Of a stretch of 64,000 nt of DNA, positions 56,214 to 64,000 are shown in pieces. Source of the stretch: Listeria ilorinensis (GTDB lineage Bacteria; Bacillota; Bacilli; Lactobacillales; Listeriaceae); assembly GCF_913566895.1 (NCBI RefSeq), contig NZ_CAJYCN010000014.1:23462-87461 (forward strand), read 5' to 3'. A program made the translations under genes and the position numbers. The notes below the pieces were generated by a model, which saw only the letters and a program-made list of their open reading frames with translations, was not told the DNA's origin and searched no databases. Every line of letters starts with the position of its first letter. Position 1 is the stretch's first letter.

Positions 56214-57854
56214 ATGAAGAAAAGGATGAAGAAATTGGCTTCAAAATTAATGCGCGGAACAGCCATCCTTACTTTTGGAACAGTTTTGTCCAAGGTGCTT
56301 GGCATACTTTATATTATTCCCTTTTACTGGATTATCGGCGGCGAAGAAAATGCCGCTCTTTTCAATTATGGCTATGTACCCTATCAGATTTTTCTGAGCA
56401 TCGCAACAGCAGGTGTCCCGCTTGCTATCGCCAAATACATCGCTCGTTATAACGCGATTGAAGAATATGCCATCAGTCGCAAGCTTTTCCGCTCCGGGAT
56501 TTTTTTGATGCTCGTCACGGGTGTTCTGACATTTATCGCCATGTACGCTTTAGCGCCTATTTTAGCGGTCATGCAAGTCACAAGCAGCAGTGATGGTTTT
56601 ACAGCACAAGATGTGACAGCAGTGATGCGGGCAGTCAGTTTTGCACTGATTATCATTCCAATCATGAGTCTTTTCAGAGGTTACTTTCAAGGGCATTACT
56701 CAATGGCCCCGTCTGCTGTTAGTCAGGTAGTCGAACAGTTGGCGCGGATCATCTTCCTGCTTTCCGGAACATATATCGTCCTTCATGTTCTAGACGGTTC
56801 AATCGTAACAGCAATGAGTATTGCAACTTTTTCTGCTTTTATCGGCGCGATTGCCAGCATGCTGTGCCTGCTTTACTACTATTTTAAACGGCGCCCCTAT
56901 CTTCGCAAGCAATATGAAGCAGATAAGGGAACACTGCACATCTCGATTCCGGCACTTTATAAAAGTATCATCGTGACCGCCATTCCTTTTATTATTGTCG
57001 GCGTTGCTTCATCGCTTTATCAACAGTACGATTTGTTTACTTTCCAGCGAATCATGGTCTGGCTCGGAGATACAGCCAAGGATGCACAGGACAAATTGGG
57101 TGTAATCAACCTTTCCGCTCAAAAAATCGTGATGATTCCTGGGACACTTGCTCTATCGTTTTCTGTAGCGCTCGTCCCGCTTGTTTCATCGGCATTTATA
57201 AAAAAAGAATACCATGTTGTCCATAAAAATTTAACGGACGTTTTGCAGATGACGCTTTTCCTAACAGTCCCTGCTTGTCTTGGGATTGCTCTTTTAGCTG
57301 AACCGATTTACACGATCTTTTATGGTTACAGTGCATTTGGAACAGATATCTTAGCCTTTTATGCACCGATCGCGATCTTGTTCTCATTGTTCAGCGTAAC
57401 CGCCGCGATTTTACAGGGGATTGACGAACAGCGCTTTACCGTACTGAGCCTTCTGCTAGGCCTTCTTGTGAAATCTGTTCTACAGATGCCGCTGATGAGT
57501 CTGATGGGAACCAAAGGCGCACTGCTGGCGACCGGACTCGGTTATGGCGTCTCAGTCATTTTCACACTAATCATTATCCGCAAATATGCTCACTACTCGT
57601 TCAAACGAATTGGTCAGCGAACCGTTGGCATTCTGATCTTAAATGCGGGAATGCTGATCGCTACCTATCTAGTATATCTGCTTTTCAGTCAGTTCATCAG
57701 TCCTGAACATCGTTTGAGTTCGATCGTGCTTCTGTTGATCTGCGTACCGGTGGGCATTTTCAGCTATGGCTATTTGAGCCTTAAAACTCGATTGTTTGAT
57801 AAAATTTTCCCAGGACGTGGGGACCTTTTGCGTCGTAAATTGCGGATAAATTAA
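56214..57854 (+). CDS. MurJ/YtgP-like polysaccharide or lipid II flippase (MOP superfamily)
   Basis: A 546-aa protein with about 14 helices. Start LMRGTAILTFGTVLSKVLGI, then YNYGYVPYQIFLSIATAGVP-type motif (here NYGYVPYQIF) and RGYFQGHYSMAPSAVSQVVE, as in SpoVB/YtgP proteins. YtgP (MurJ) flips lipid II in B. subtilis, and Listeria has several relatives, so the precise substrate is open. The ribosome site is weak; starts at 56214 or 56226 are both possible. It diverges from the LicT-like gene. Confidence 0.88.
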   Translation: MKKRMKKLASKLMRGTAILTFGTVLSKVLGILYIIPFYWIIGGEENAALFNYGYVPYQIFLSIATAGVPLAIAKYIARYNAIEEYAISRKLFRSGIFLMLVTGVLTFIAMYALAPILAVMQVTSSSDGFTAQDVTAVMRAVSFALIIIPIMSLFRGYFQGHYSMAPSAVSQVVEQLARIIFLLSGTYIVLHVLDGSIVTAMSIATFSAFIGAIASMLCLLYYYFKRRPYLRKQYEADKGTLHISIPALYKSIIVTAIPFIIVGVASSLYQQYDLFTFQRIMVWLGDTAKDAQDKLGVINLSAQKIVMIPGTLALSFSVALVPLVSSAFIKKEYHVVHKNLTDVLQMTLFLTVPACLGIALLAEPIYTIFYGYSAFGTDILAFYAPIAILFSLFSVTAAILQGIDEQRFTVLSLLLGLLVKSVLQMPLMSLMGTKGALLATGLGYGVSVIFTLIIIRKYAHYSFKRIGQRTVGILILNAGMLIATYLVYLLFSQFISPEHRLSSIVLLLICVPVGIFSYGYLSLKTRLFDKIFPGRGDLLRRKLRIN

Positions 57855-57918
57855 CTAGTTTCCTTTTAAGGATACCGGGTAAAAGATAAGTCAGAAAGCT
57901 TTAAAGGAGGATATTGAA

Positions 57919-58083
57919 ATGCCGAAAGTGATGTCGAATCGGACTAGCCCAGCACTCGAAACTCCTAAGATCAAAGATGCTCTGCCAAGTGATCAGAAAA
58001 AACAAGCCTTTACGAAAACCAGCGTGAAACAGCCGCCTGCCAAGGATATCAAACAGCAATTCCACCGGAGAATATTAGATTAA
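57919..58083 (+). CDS. 54-aa basic small protein, unknown
   Basis: A short frame from ATG 57919 with a strong site, AAAGGAGG, 8 bp upstream. The protein is hydrophilic, Lys/Gln/Pro-rich and probably disordered (PKVMSNRTSPALETPKIK; ends QQFHRRILD). No Cys, no membrane segment. It is flanked by its own terminator at 58095-58130, and lies 64 bp after the flippase gene. I do not recognise it. The strong ribosome site and even codon use favour a real gene. Confidence 0.7.
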   Translation: MPKVMSNRTSPALETPKIKDALPSDQKKQAFTKTSVKQPPAKDIKQQFHRRILD

Positions 58084-58094
58084 CAAAAAACATC

Positions 58095-58131
58095 GACCTC
58101 GTGCTGACTGATTGTTAGCCCGAGGTCTTTT
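58095..58131 (+). terminator. Terminator of the small-protein gene
   Basis: GACCTCG/CGAGGTC stem (58095-58101 with 58121-58127) with inner GCT/AGC, then TTTTAT. Confidence 0.78.
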
Positions 58132-58150
58132 ATGTGGAGGAGGAAAAAGG

Positions 58151-58555
58151 ATGGCACGAACAACTGGACAAACATTTGTCAATTTACCGATTCAAGATTT
58201 GGATGAAACGATGGCCTTTTACCGAGCGCTCGGCTTCGAATTCAACATGGATTTCAGTGATGAAAAGGCCGCCTGTCTTATTTTAAATGAGTCGACCTTT
58301 CTGATGCTTTTGACAGAACCTTTTTTTAAAACGTTTACTCGTAAAGAAGTAGCAGACTTTTCAGCACAAACCGGTAATATCATTTCATTAACATTCTCAT
58401 CTAAAGAAGAAGTGGATCAAATTTATGAAGCTGCCGTATCACATGGCGCTGAAAAAGCCATGGAACCTCAGGGTGACGACTTTATGTATTATCTTAGTTT
58501 TTATGATCCGAATGGTCATTTATTCGAGATCATGACCATGCATACACCTTCTTAA
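58151..58555 (+). CDS. VOC family protein (glyoxalase/bleomycin-resistance type)
   Basis: A 134-aa VOC fold. Start FVNLPIQDLDETMAFYRALG, end YYLSFYDPNGHLFEIMTM with the metal-type Glu in LFEIM. The ATG at 58151 follows GGAGGAGG; the upstream frame reads through a terminator and is rejected. Common lactoylglutathione-lyase-like protein whose substrate is unknown. Confidence 0.87.
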   Translation: MARTTGQTFVNLPIQDLDETMAFYRALGFEFNMDFSDEKAACLILNESTFLMLLTEPFFKTFTRKEVADFSAQTGNIISLTFSSKEEVDQIYEAAVSHGAEKAMEPQGDDFMYYLSFYDPNGHLFEIMTMHTPS

Positions 58556-58657
58556 TTTAAAGAGAGACGAATTTTTTCTTTAACTTTTATTTCTATTTCC
58601 TTAGTCCCGTTTTGAGTTTCTAGACCTATAATGGGTAACATAAAAGGAGGAATAAAG

Positions 58658-59527
58658 ATGAAAAAATTCGTCTTTGCACTTATGATTATTCTTATTGCAG
58701 GTTGTAGCTATATCTTTTTTTCAGGGAGTACCAGTTCTACCAACATTAAAAATACTGCCAACACAATGGTTGGAAATGGGCCCTCCATCAGCGCGAAAAG
58801 TGCAGCTGCATTAGATTATACAAATAATTCAATCTACTACAAGAAAAAGGCAGATGAACCGCTGGCGATTGCCAGCATCTCTAAGTTGATGACGATCTAT
58901 TTAACTTACGAAGCCCTTCAAGATGGCAAACTCTATTTAGATGATGTACTTCCCCTCAAATCCTTAGATGATCCTCAAGCTGTATCACTCGGACGAATGA
59001 CAGGCGTAACAGAATATACCGTTGATGATTTGATGAATGCTGCACTTGTGTACTCTGCTAATGATGCCGCTGAAACACTAGGCTATGCAATCGCAAAAAA
59101 TAAATTTGTAGATAAAATGAATCAAACAGCCAACAATCTTGGCATGGAGCATACAAAATATGTGAGTGCAAGCGGGTTAGATAAAAATGGAGTGGCCGCT
59201 ACTTCTACAGCCCATAACTTGCTGATTCTGAGCAAAGCACTGCTTGACAAATATCCAGAAGTTCTTTCAATCACCCAACAATCAGAAGTAGAGCTCAGCG
59301 ATGGGACCTATCTTCCAACCACTAATGAATTGTTGACAAACGGAACTGTAAAAGGAGTAGATGGCCTTAAAACAGGTTTTACCGATGAAGCTGGCTACTG
59401 TTTTATCGGGACAGCTAAGCAGAACAACAAGCGCATGATTGTCGTTGTGCTTAATGAAAAAGAATCGGATTTGCGCTTCCAGACAGCTGAAACACTCTTA
59501 AACTACGGATTTGATGAAAACAAATAA
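58658..59527 (+). CDS. D-alanyl-D-alanine carboxypeptidase lipoprotein (DacA family)
   Basis: A 289-aa protein. Lipobox IILIAGCSY (about 17) replaces the usual cleaved signal. The catalytic motifs are ASISKLM (SxxK), YSAND (SxN) and LKTGFTDEAGYC (KTG). It lacks the C-terminal domain of typical PBP5, so it is a short, lipid-anchored enzyme. It trims the last D-Ala of peptidoglycan stem peptides. The ATG at 58658 follows AAAAGGAGG. Single gene. Confidence 0.9.
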   Translation: MKKFVFALMIILIAGCSYIFFSGSTSSTNIKNTANTMVGNGPSISAKSAAALDYTNNSIYYKKKADEPLAIASISKLMTIYLTYEALQDGKLYLDDVLPLKSLDDPQAVSLGRMTGVTEYTVDDLMNAALVYSANDAAETLGYAIAKNKFVDKMNQTANNLGMEHTKYVSASGLDKNGVAATSTAHNLLILSKALLDKYPEVLSITQQSEVELSDGTYLPTTNELLTNGTVKGVDGLKTGFTDEAGYCFIGTAKQNNKRMIVVVLNEKESDLRFQTAETLLNYGFDENK

Positions 59528-59540
59528 TGTGCTTGATACC

Positions 59541-59573
59541 AGCCTTTCTAATTACCGGAAAGGCTATTTTTTT
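59541..59573 (+). terminator. Terminator of the carboxypeptidase gene
   Basis: AGCCTTTC/GAAAGGCT perfect stem (59541-59548 with 59558-59565), then ATTTTTTT. Confidence 0.92.
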
Positions 59574-59667
59574 GACGATATTTTTATTTGTTTTTACTGA
59601 ATTTTCTTCCTTTGCAGTTTTACGATTAAACTAGTTGCTATTTTCCCAAGCAAGTGGCATTGTAGAA

Positions 59668-59696
59668 TTGACAACGACGTTTTACTTCCATACATA
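59668..59696 (+). promoter_or_regulatory. Promoter of kbl-tdh
   Basis: TTGACA (59668-59673), a 17-bp spacer and TACATA (59691-59696), 65 bp before kbl. Confidence 0.6.
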
Positions 59697-59761
59697 ACAC
59701 ACCCTTTGCTCAGTCTCAAAAAAGTAATATAGCCGTATTGGAACAATAGGAGGAATTTGGT

Positions 59762-60952
59762 ATGACAAGTAAAGTATTGGACGCTTTTTTAAGTCCGCAG
59801 CTGGCAACATTACGTGAACAAGGTCTTTACAATGAAATTGATGCACTCGAAGGACCAAATGGGGCTTCGATCCAGATCCATGGCCGAGAACTCATCAATC
59901 TTTCCAGTAATAACTATCTTGGCTTTGCAAATGATGCACGGCTCAAAGAAAAGGCAATTGAGGCAACGAAGACATTTGGCGTTGGGGCTGGGGCTGTCCG
60001 AACGATCAATGGTACCATGTCCATCCATGATGAACTGGAGAAAAAAATTGCTGCTTTTAAACATACGGAAGCCGCGATTGCTTTTCAATCCGGTTTCAAC
60101 TGCAATATGGGTGCAATTTCTGCCGTTATGACGAAAAAGGATGCGATCATTTCGGACGAGCTGAACCATGCGTCGATCATTGACGGCTGCCGACTGTCAG
60201 GAGCAAAAATCATTCGAGCTCGGCATCAGGACATGGAGCATTTGCGCGAGCTCGCAAAAGCAGCAACTGAAAGCGGTGAATATGAAAAAGTCATGTATAT
60301 TTGTGATGGCGTTTTTTCAATGGATGGTGATGTGGCAAAATTGCCGGAAATCGTGGAAATTGCAGAAGAATTCGGCCTGATCACCTATGTGGATGATGCT
60401 CACGGATCGGGCGTAATGGGTGCCGGGGCTGGAACGGTAAAACATTTCGGCCTATCGGATAAAATCGACTTCCAGATTGGCACACTTTCGAAAGCAATCG
60501 GTGTTGTCGGTGGCTATGTGGCGGGTAGTCAGAAGCTGATCGATTGGTTGAAGGTTCGTGCTAGACCGTTTTTATTTTCAACATCACTTACACCAAGCTC
60601 GGCTGCTGCCTGCATCGAAGCTTTTGATATTATGGAAAACAGTCCAGAAACGATCGAGCGCTTATGGGAAAACGGCCGTTATTTGAAACACGGCTTAAAA
60701 GAACTGGGTTTTGATATCGGTCATTCGGAGACACCGATTACTCCTTGCTTGATTGGAGACGAAAACTTGACCCAGCAATTCTCGCGCCGACTACTGGAAG
60801 AAGGCGTCTATGCGAAGGCGATCGTTTTTCCGACCGTTCCACGTGGCACTGGTCGTGTCCGTAATATGCCCACTGCCGCTCATACACGTGAAATGCTCGA
60901 CGAAGTGCTTGCTGTATATGCAAAAGTAGGCAAAGAATTAGGCGTGATTTAA
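59762..60952 (+). CDS. kbl: Glycine C-acetyltransferase (2-amino-3-ketobutyrate CoA ligase)
   Basis: A 396-aa alpha-oxoamine synthase. [15 protein letters not shown], then [29 protein letters not shown] and the PLP Lys in [18 protein letters not shown] (about 240). KBL specificity rather than BioF is backed by tdh next to it. Splits 2-amino-3-ketobutyrate with CoA into glycine and acetyl-CoA. AGGAGG lies 9 bp upstream. Confidence 0.94.
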   Translation: MTSKVLDAFLSPQLATLREQGLYNEIDALEGPNGASIQIHGRELINLSSNNYLGFANDARLKEKAIEATKTFGVGAGAVRTINGTMSIHDELEKKIAAFKHTEAAIAFQSGFNCNMGAISAVMTKKDAIISDELNHASIIDGCRLSGAKIIRARHQDMEHLRELAKAATESGEYEKVMYICDGVFSMDGDVAKLPEIVEIAEEFGLITYVDDAHGSGVMGAGAGTVKHFGLSDKIDFQIGTLSKAIGVVGGYVAGSQKLIDWLKVRARPFLFSTSLTPSSAAACIEAFDIMENSPETIERLWENGRYLKHGLKELGFDIGHSETPITPCLIGDENLTQQFSRRLLEEGVYAKAIVFPTVPRGTGRVRNMPTAAHTREMLDEVLAVYAKVGKELGVI

Positions 60953-61052
60953 AGAAGTGTGAAGATTTTCTGCAACAGAAGCTTTCCTTTTTGATTTTTG
61001 ACAACCTGCTGGAATTTCTTACCTGAAAGAACGTATTTCTGGAGGATAAATG

Positions 61053-62015
61053 ATGAAAAAGATCTTAATAACCGGCTGTTTCGGCCAAATCGGCTCGGAA
61101 CTAACCATGCGCTTACGCCGTGATTATGGTAACAATAATGTCGTTGCAACAGACATTCGCCGCATTGAAGGAAGCCCACTGCTTGAAAATGGCCCTTTTG
61201 AAATTTTGGATGTGATGGACAAAGAAGCCATGCACCTACTGGCTGAAAAATATCAGATCGACACACTGATTCATTTAGCAGCTCTCTTATCTGCAGTTGC
61301 TGAAGCTAAACCGCAATTAGCATGGCAGCTTAATATGGGCGGTTTGATGAATGCACTGGAAGTAGCACGCGAACTAAAGTTAAAATTTTTCACGCCGAGC
61401 TCAATCGGCTGCTTTGGTCCTGAGACGCCCGCTGACCACACACCGCAAGATACGATCCAGCGTCCAACAACGATGTACGGAGTCACAAAAGTCGCTGGTG
61501 AGTTGCTGGCGGACTATTACTATACTAAGTTTGGCGTTGACACGCGAGGCGTCCGCTTCCCTGGTCTGGTTTCGCATAAAACTCTACCTGGCGGCGGGAC
61601 AACAGATTATGCAGTGGATATTTACTACGAAGCGATTAAACGTAGGAGCTATACCTCTTACATTGCAGCAGACACATATATGGACATGATGTATATGCCT
61701 GATGCTATTGAAGCAATTGTTCGACTGCTGGAGGCAGACTCAGCCCGTCTGATTCACCGCAATGCTTTCAATATTACAGCAATGAGTTTTTCACCGGCAG
61801 AAATCGCTGCTTCCATCCAAAAATACCTGCCTGATTTTGAAATGAACTATCAAGTAGATCCCATCCGGCAGAAGATTGCCGACAGTTGGCCGAATTCACT
61901 GGATGCGAGCTGTGCCAAAGCTGAATGGGATTTTGCTCCGACTTATGATCTCGATATGATGACTCAAGACATGCTTGAAAAATTGAGTAGAAAACTTGGG
62001 AGCACCACAGCATAA
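61053..62015 (+). CDS. tdh: L-threonine 3-dehydrogenase, short-chain (epimerase-like) type
   Basis: A 320-aa extended short-chain dehydrogenase. NAD site ITGCFGQIGSELTMRL, then DTLIHLAALLSAVAE, the Ser/Thr motif FTPSSIGCFGP and YxxxK as MYGVTKVAGELLADYYY. GVDTRGVRFPGLVSHKTLPG is the mark of this threonine dehydrogenase family, not of sugar epimerases. Oxidises threonine to 2-amino-3-ketobutyrate for Kbl. Start at 61053 (GGAGG 7 bp away) is preferred over 61050. Confidence 0.93.
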   Translation: MKKILITGCFGQIGSELTMRLRRDYGNNNVVATDIRRIEGSPLLENGPFEILDVMDKEAMHLLAEKYQIDTLIHLAALLSAVAEAKPQLAWQLNMGGLMNALEVARELKLKFFTPSSIGCFGPETPADHTPQDTIQRPTTMYGVTKVAGELLADYYYTKFGVDTRGVRFPGLVSHKTLPGGGTTDYAVDIYYEAIKRRSYTSYIAADTYMDMMYMPDAIEAIVRLLEADSARLIHRNAFNITAMSFSPAEIAASIQKYLPDFEMNYQVDPIRQKIADSWPNSLDASCAKAEWDFAPTYDLDMMTQDMLEKLSRKLGSTTA

Positions 62016-62019
62016 ATGT

Positions 62020-62080
62020 AAAAGAGTCTGGAAATACACTTTTTTCTTGTTACAAAGTGCATTTTCCAGACTCTTTTTTC
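62020..62080 (+). terminator. Terminator of kbl-tdh
   Basis: A long stem, AAAAGAGTCTGGAAAT (62020-62035) with ATTTTCCAGACTCTTTT, an inner CACTTT/AAAGTG part, then T's. Confidence 0.9.
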
Positions 62081-62123
62081 TCGCTTTCAGCAAAGATTTG
62101 TTGCTTTTTAGGAGGTATATTTC

Positions 62124-62225
62124 TTGAACATCACCCTTTTGCTGAGAATATTTAGGCAATGGTTCTCAGCAAAAGTCTTCCATTTTTTAACCACATCAAT
62201 TTTAAAGTTTGCTTCCAAGCGATAA
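62124..62225 (+). CDS. Possible 33-aa hydrophobic peptide over an inverted repeat
   Basis: TTG start at 62124 with AGGAGG 8 bp upstream. The peptide is hydrophobic and basic (ITLLLRIFRQWF; ends LKFASKR). The frame covers a 13-bp perfect inverted repeat, CTTTTGCTGAGAA (62136-62148) with TTCTCAGCAAAAG (62163-62175). It could be a membrane peptide, a leader peptide, or chance in decayed DNA. No known family. The gap around it (62081-62608) holds no other full gene. Confidence 0.3.
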   Translation: MNITLLLRIFRQWFSAKVFHFLTTSILKFASKR

Positions 62226-62295
62226 ATTTTTACAGGTTAGATAACGGACTTATTTGATAATTGGATCGATTGATTACTGCTAACAATTAGTAAAT

Positions 62296-62451
62296 GTGGG
62301 CTATAAATATCTTGGATGTTTATCAGTCTGCAATACATACAAAAACTACCAGCAACTGATTGAATCTTTTATAGACTCGATTTTTCATATTCAAAATCAT
62401 CCACCTAAATTATTGGAAAACCATACAAATTTAACTATCAAAAAATGCTAA
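62296..62451 (+). pseudogene. Possible C-terminal scrap of a transposase (IS630-like)
   Basis: A 51-codon open stretch whose end, YQQLIESFIDSIFHIQNHPP then KLLENHTNLTI, faintly resembles the C-terminal tail of IS630-type transposases ('Y.sf..f...i..fi..l..y..el..lLt.nf.i'). There is no start signal or catalytic motif. The resemblance is weak. Confidence 0.22.
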
Positions 62452-62608
62452 ATAAAATACTTTCTGTTATACTGTTTTATAGGGAGTTAAAGTTTCATTG
62501 TTATTCGAAGCTATCCATACTTTATCTTGTGAAATGCAATACAATTTACAAATGGTGCCTACTATAACGATGAAAGTTTATCAAGAATAAGAAAAAGGGA
62601 GTCGAAAA

Positions 62609-63679
62609 ATGAAAACAAAATTCTATAAGAAAAAGCTTTTCTGGGTAATTATGGCTGTTTTATTTGCATATGGAAGTCTTGCAAATATCGTTTCAGCAGA
62701 TGGAACTTTCAGCAGCGATATTGTCTCAAAAACCGCCTATGAAGATAGCAAATTAAAAACTTCATTAGAAACAGAATTACCGAAAGACATGAAATTTGAG
62801 ATTCAGGTTGAAAGCAGCACAGATGATTACTCGAAGGAAAAAAATGCTTCTATAAAATCTGGTGGAACGCTCAAGAAAGATTTCACAGATCTTGATAGTG
62901 GAAAATATACGATTACATACACTTCTTTAAAACCATCCAAACAGAAAAAATCTGTCAAAGCAAAGATTGGTTCTAACGGTGAGAATATAGAAGGAAGCAA
63001 TGTCAAAGATGGCGTTGTCACATATTCTGAAGAAATCAATATTCAAAAGCTCTATACAAATACCTCTGCGAAGACTGAAGCCAATCGTTTAATTCGCACA
63101 GCGGACTCAACATTGTCCTCTGACTCTCTGGATAAAGCCAGACATTTTATTGAAGATAATGAGTACTTAAACATAGATTCTTACAAAAATGAGCTTGACC
63201 GTATTAGTAAAAAAATTACCGAAGCAAATAATACAGCAGCCGCTAAAACCGAAGCTGAAAAGCTATTAAGCGAGGCCGATCAACAAGTAACATCTGATGC
63301 ATTAAATAAAGCTAAGGACTACATCAACAGCAACCAATATTTGAACATCGAAGACTATGACAGCCAAATCAATAGCATTAATGACAAAATCACAGCAAAA
63401 GAAGAGGCAGCAAAAAAAGCAGCTGAAGAAGCGGCTGCAAAGAAAGCCAAAGAAGAACAAGAAGCTGCAGCTGCAGCCAGTCAGCAACAGCAAAGCAGCA
63501 GCAGTTCTTCTGCTCAAGCCGAGCAGCCAACACAAAATGCTGCTGACACAACACAAGTCTTAGTAACACCAACAGGTTCCAAATATCATAATCATAAATG
63601 CGGAAATGGCACATACACACCTGCAACATTAGCCGAAGCACAAGCTCGTGGCTTAACCCCTTGTTCGAAGTGTTATTAA
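62609..63679 (+). CDS. Secreted protein with tandem helical repeats and a C-terminal His/Cys domain
   Basis: A 356-aa protein. Basic start and signal peptide (about 1-31, ANIVSADG). A beta-rich domain (about 40-150) is followed by two repeats of about 55 aa starting AKTEANRLIRTADSTLSSDS and AKTEAEKLLSEADQQVTSDA. Next come an Ala/Glu/Lys helix (AAKKAAEEAAAKKAKEEQEA), a Gln/Ser linker, and a tail with SKYHNHKCGNGTY and GLTPCSKCY. The last part (HxxxC then CxxC with 'LxEAxxxGLxPC') is a small metal-binding-type domain found at the ends of many secreted Firmicutes proteins. Ribosome site AAAGGGAG. Function unknown. Confidence 0.85.
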   Translation: MKTKFYKKKLFWVIMAVLFAYGSLANIVSADGTFSSDIVSKTAYEDSKLKTSLETELPKDMKFEIQVESSTDDYSKEKNASIKSGGTLKKDFTDLDSGKYTITYTSLKPSKQKKSVKAKIGSNGENIEGSNVKDGVVTYSEEINIQKLYTNTSAKTEANRLIRTADSTLSSDSLDKARHFIEDNEYLNIDSYKNELDRISKKITEANNTAAAKTEAEKLLSEADQQVTSDALNKAKDYINSNQYLNIEDYDSQINSINDKITAKEEAAKKAAEEAAAKKAKEEQEAAAAASQQQQSSSSSSAQAEQPTQNAADTTQVLVTPTGSKYHNHKCGNGTYTPATLAEAQARGLTPCSKCY

Positions 63680-63691
63680 GCCACATATCAA

Positions 63692-63728
63692 AACAAGAAT
63701 CCAATTTCTTCATTGGATTCTTGTTTTT
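63692..63728 (+). terminator. Terminator of the secreted-protein gene
   Basis: AAGAATCCAAT/ATTGGATTCTT perfect 11-bp stem, then GTTTTTT. Confidence 0.93.
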
Positions 63729-63790
63729 TGCATAAATCTACTTTTCTTCTTTAGAAAACAAAATTTCAGGTATACTAAAAGATTATTCAT

Positions 63791-63918
63791 GAAGAGATTG
63801 AGACAGAATTAAAAGAAGAAGCTAAAATCAATGTCCATTTTGGGAAATGGAGTTCATACCTGATTTTAGCTTCTCTTTTTATTAGCTTATTGAACCTTCT
63901 TTATGTCCCAATCTTTTC
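63791..63918. repeat. Nested large inverted repeat with GGGACA-type arms
   Basis: Outer arms GAAGAGATTGAGACA (63791-63805) and TGTCCCAATCTTTTC (63904-63918) pair with two G-U-type mismatches. The inner arms GAAGCTAAAATCA (63818-63830) and TGATTTTAGCTTC (63861-63873) are perfect, and an innermost TCCATTT/AAATGGA lies in the loop. T-rich runs follow the inner arm on both strands, so it may end transcription both ways. The '(T)GGGACA' arms recall hairpin elements scattered in Listeria, Enterococcus and Staphylococcus. Confidence 0.65.
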
Positions 63919-63923
63919 TACGG

Positions 63924-64000
63924 TTATGATTGTCTGCGTCTACGTATAATCGACACCCACAGTAGACCGCTTAGCGCCAGAAGGCCCACGCCCAGCCAGA
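63924..64000 (-). CDS. C-terminal tail of a sortase-anchored protein (cut by window edge)
   Basis: Minus-strand frame ending at TAA 63924-63926. The 24 visible residues are a hydrophobic helix, WLGVGLLALSGLLWVSII, and the basic tail RRRRQS. This is the membrane anchor and charge tail that follow an LPXTG motif. The motif itself lies beyond the edge, so the assignment rests on the pattern only. Confidence 0.6.
   Translation of the reverse strand, partial: WLGVGLLALSGLLWVSIIRRRRQS

Overview
The window reads as low-GC Gram-positive (Firmicutes) chromosome and fits the genus Listeria best. Gene content and local order match several Listeria blocks that I recall from L. monocytogenes EGD-e: gdhA/lactonase/phosphoglycerate mutase/POT/Fe-ADH/cbpA (around lmo0553-0560), hdeD/metX/metY/Crp-Fnr (lmo0594-0597), and suf/metNIQ/cesRK/gcvH/rodA/hup (lmo2411-2431). 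Here these blocks lie side by side, so the chromosome is rearranged relative to L. monocytogenes. That suggests a more distant Listeria lineage (a grayi-like or Listeria sensu lato species). Locus tags are from memory and the species call is inference. I see no prophage, CRISPR array, rRNA or tRNA.

Layout. 1-3.1 kb: MacAB-like exporter, with the permease cut by the left edge. 3.5-6.8 kb: gdhA and lactonase, separated by an RNA-rich intergenic region holding two small-RNA candidates and an IS200-type transposase scrap. 7.0-14.8 kb: frameshifted phosphoglycerate mutase, peptide transporter, Fe-alcohol dehydrogenase, HelD, an SMI1/KNR4 protein behind a leader terminator, and the c-di-AMP-binding protein CbpA. 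14.9-18.9 kb: HdeD, S-box-controlled metY-metX, and a Crp/Fnr regulator. 19.3-21.6 kb: a compact WxL surface-protein locus. 22-27.2 kb: sufCDSUB. 27.4-30.8 kb: CopB ATPase with a CsoR-like site, and a lipoprotein. 31-33.7 kb: S-box-controlled metNIQ. 33.8-36.8 kb: CesRK with its small membrane target, and a CDF transporter. 37-39.9 kb: thioredoxin-like protein, gcvH, an ArsC/Spx-like protein and rodA with a long structured leader. 39.9-44 kb: Fur-controlled haem/siderophore ABC transporter and two membrane proteins. 44-49.8 kb: an amino-sugar PTS locus (nanE, HAD, DUF4127, EIIC, RpiR). 50-54.9 kb: PadR/DUF1048/ABC exporter, Ada, MerR and a VOC protein. 55-62 kb: an orphan LicT-type antiterminator with RAT and cre, a MurJ/YtgP-like flippase, a 54-aa protein, a VOC protein, a lipoprotein D,D-carboxypeptidase, and kbl-tdh. 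62-64 kb: decayed sequence, a secreted protein with tandem repeats, a large nested inverted repeat, and the tail of an LPXTG protein at the right edge.

How the parts relate. Two S-box riboswitches put methionine synthesis (metY-metX) and uptake (metNIQ) under the same signal. Envelope themes recur: CesRK, RodA, the flippase, the carboxypeptidase and the WxL proteins. Metal and redox homeostasis is represented by the Suf system, Fur-boxed hup, CopB, CDF and thioredoxin. The least understood parts are the DUF4127 locus, the RNA cluster after gdhA, the rodA leader, and the orphan antiterminator that appears to control its own leader.
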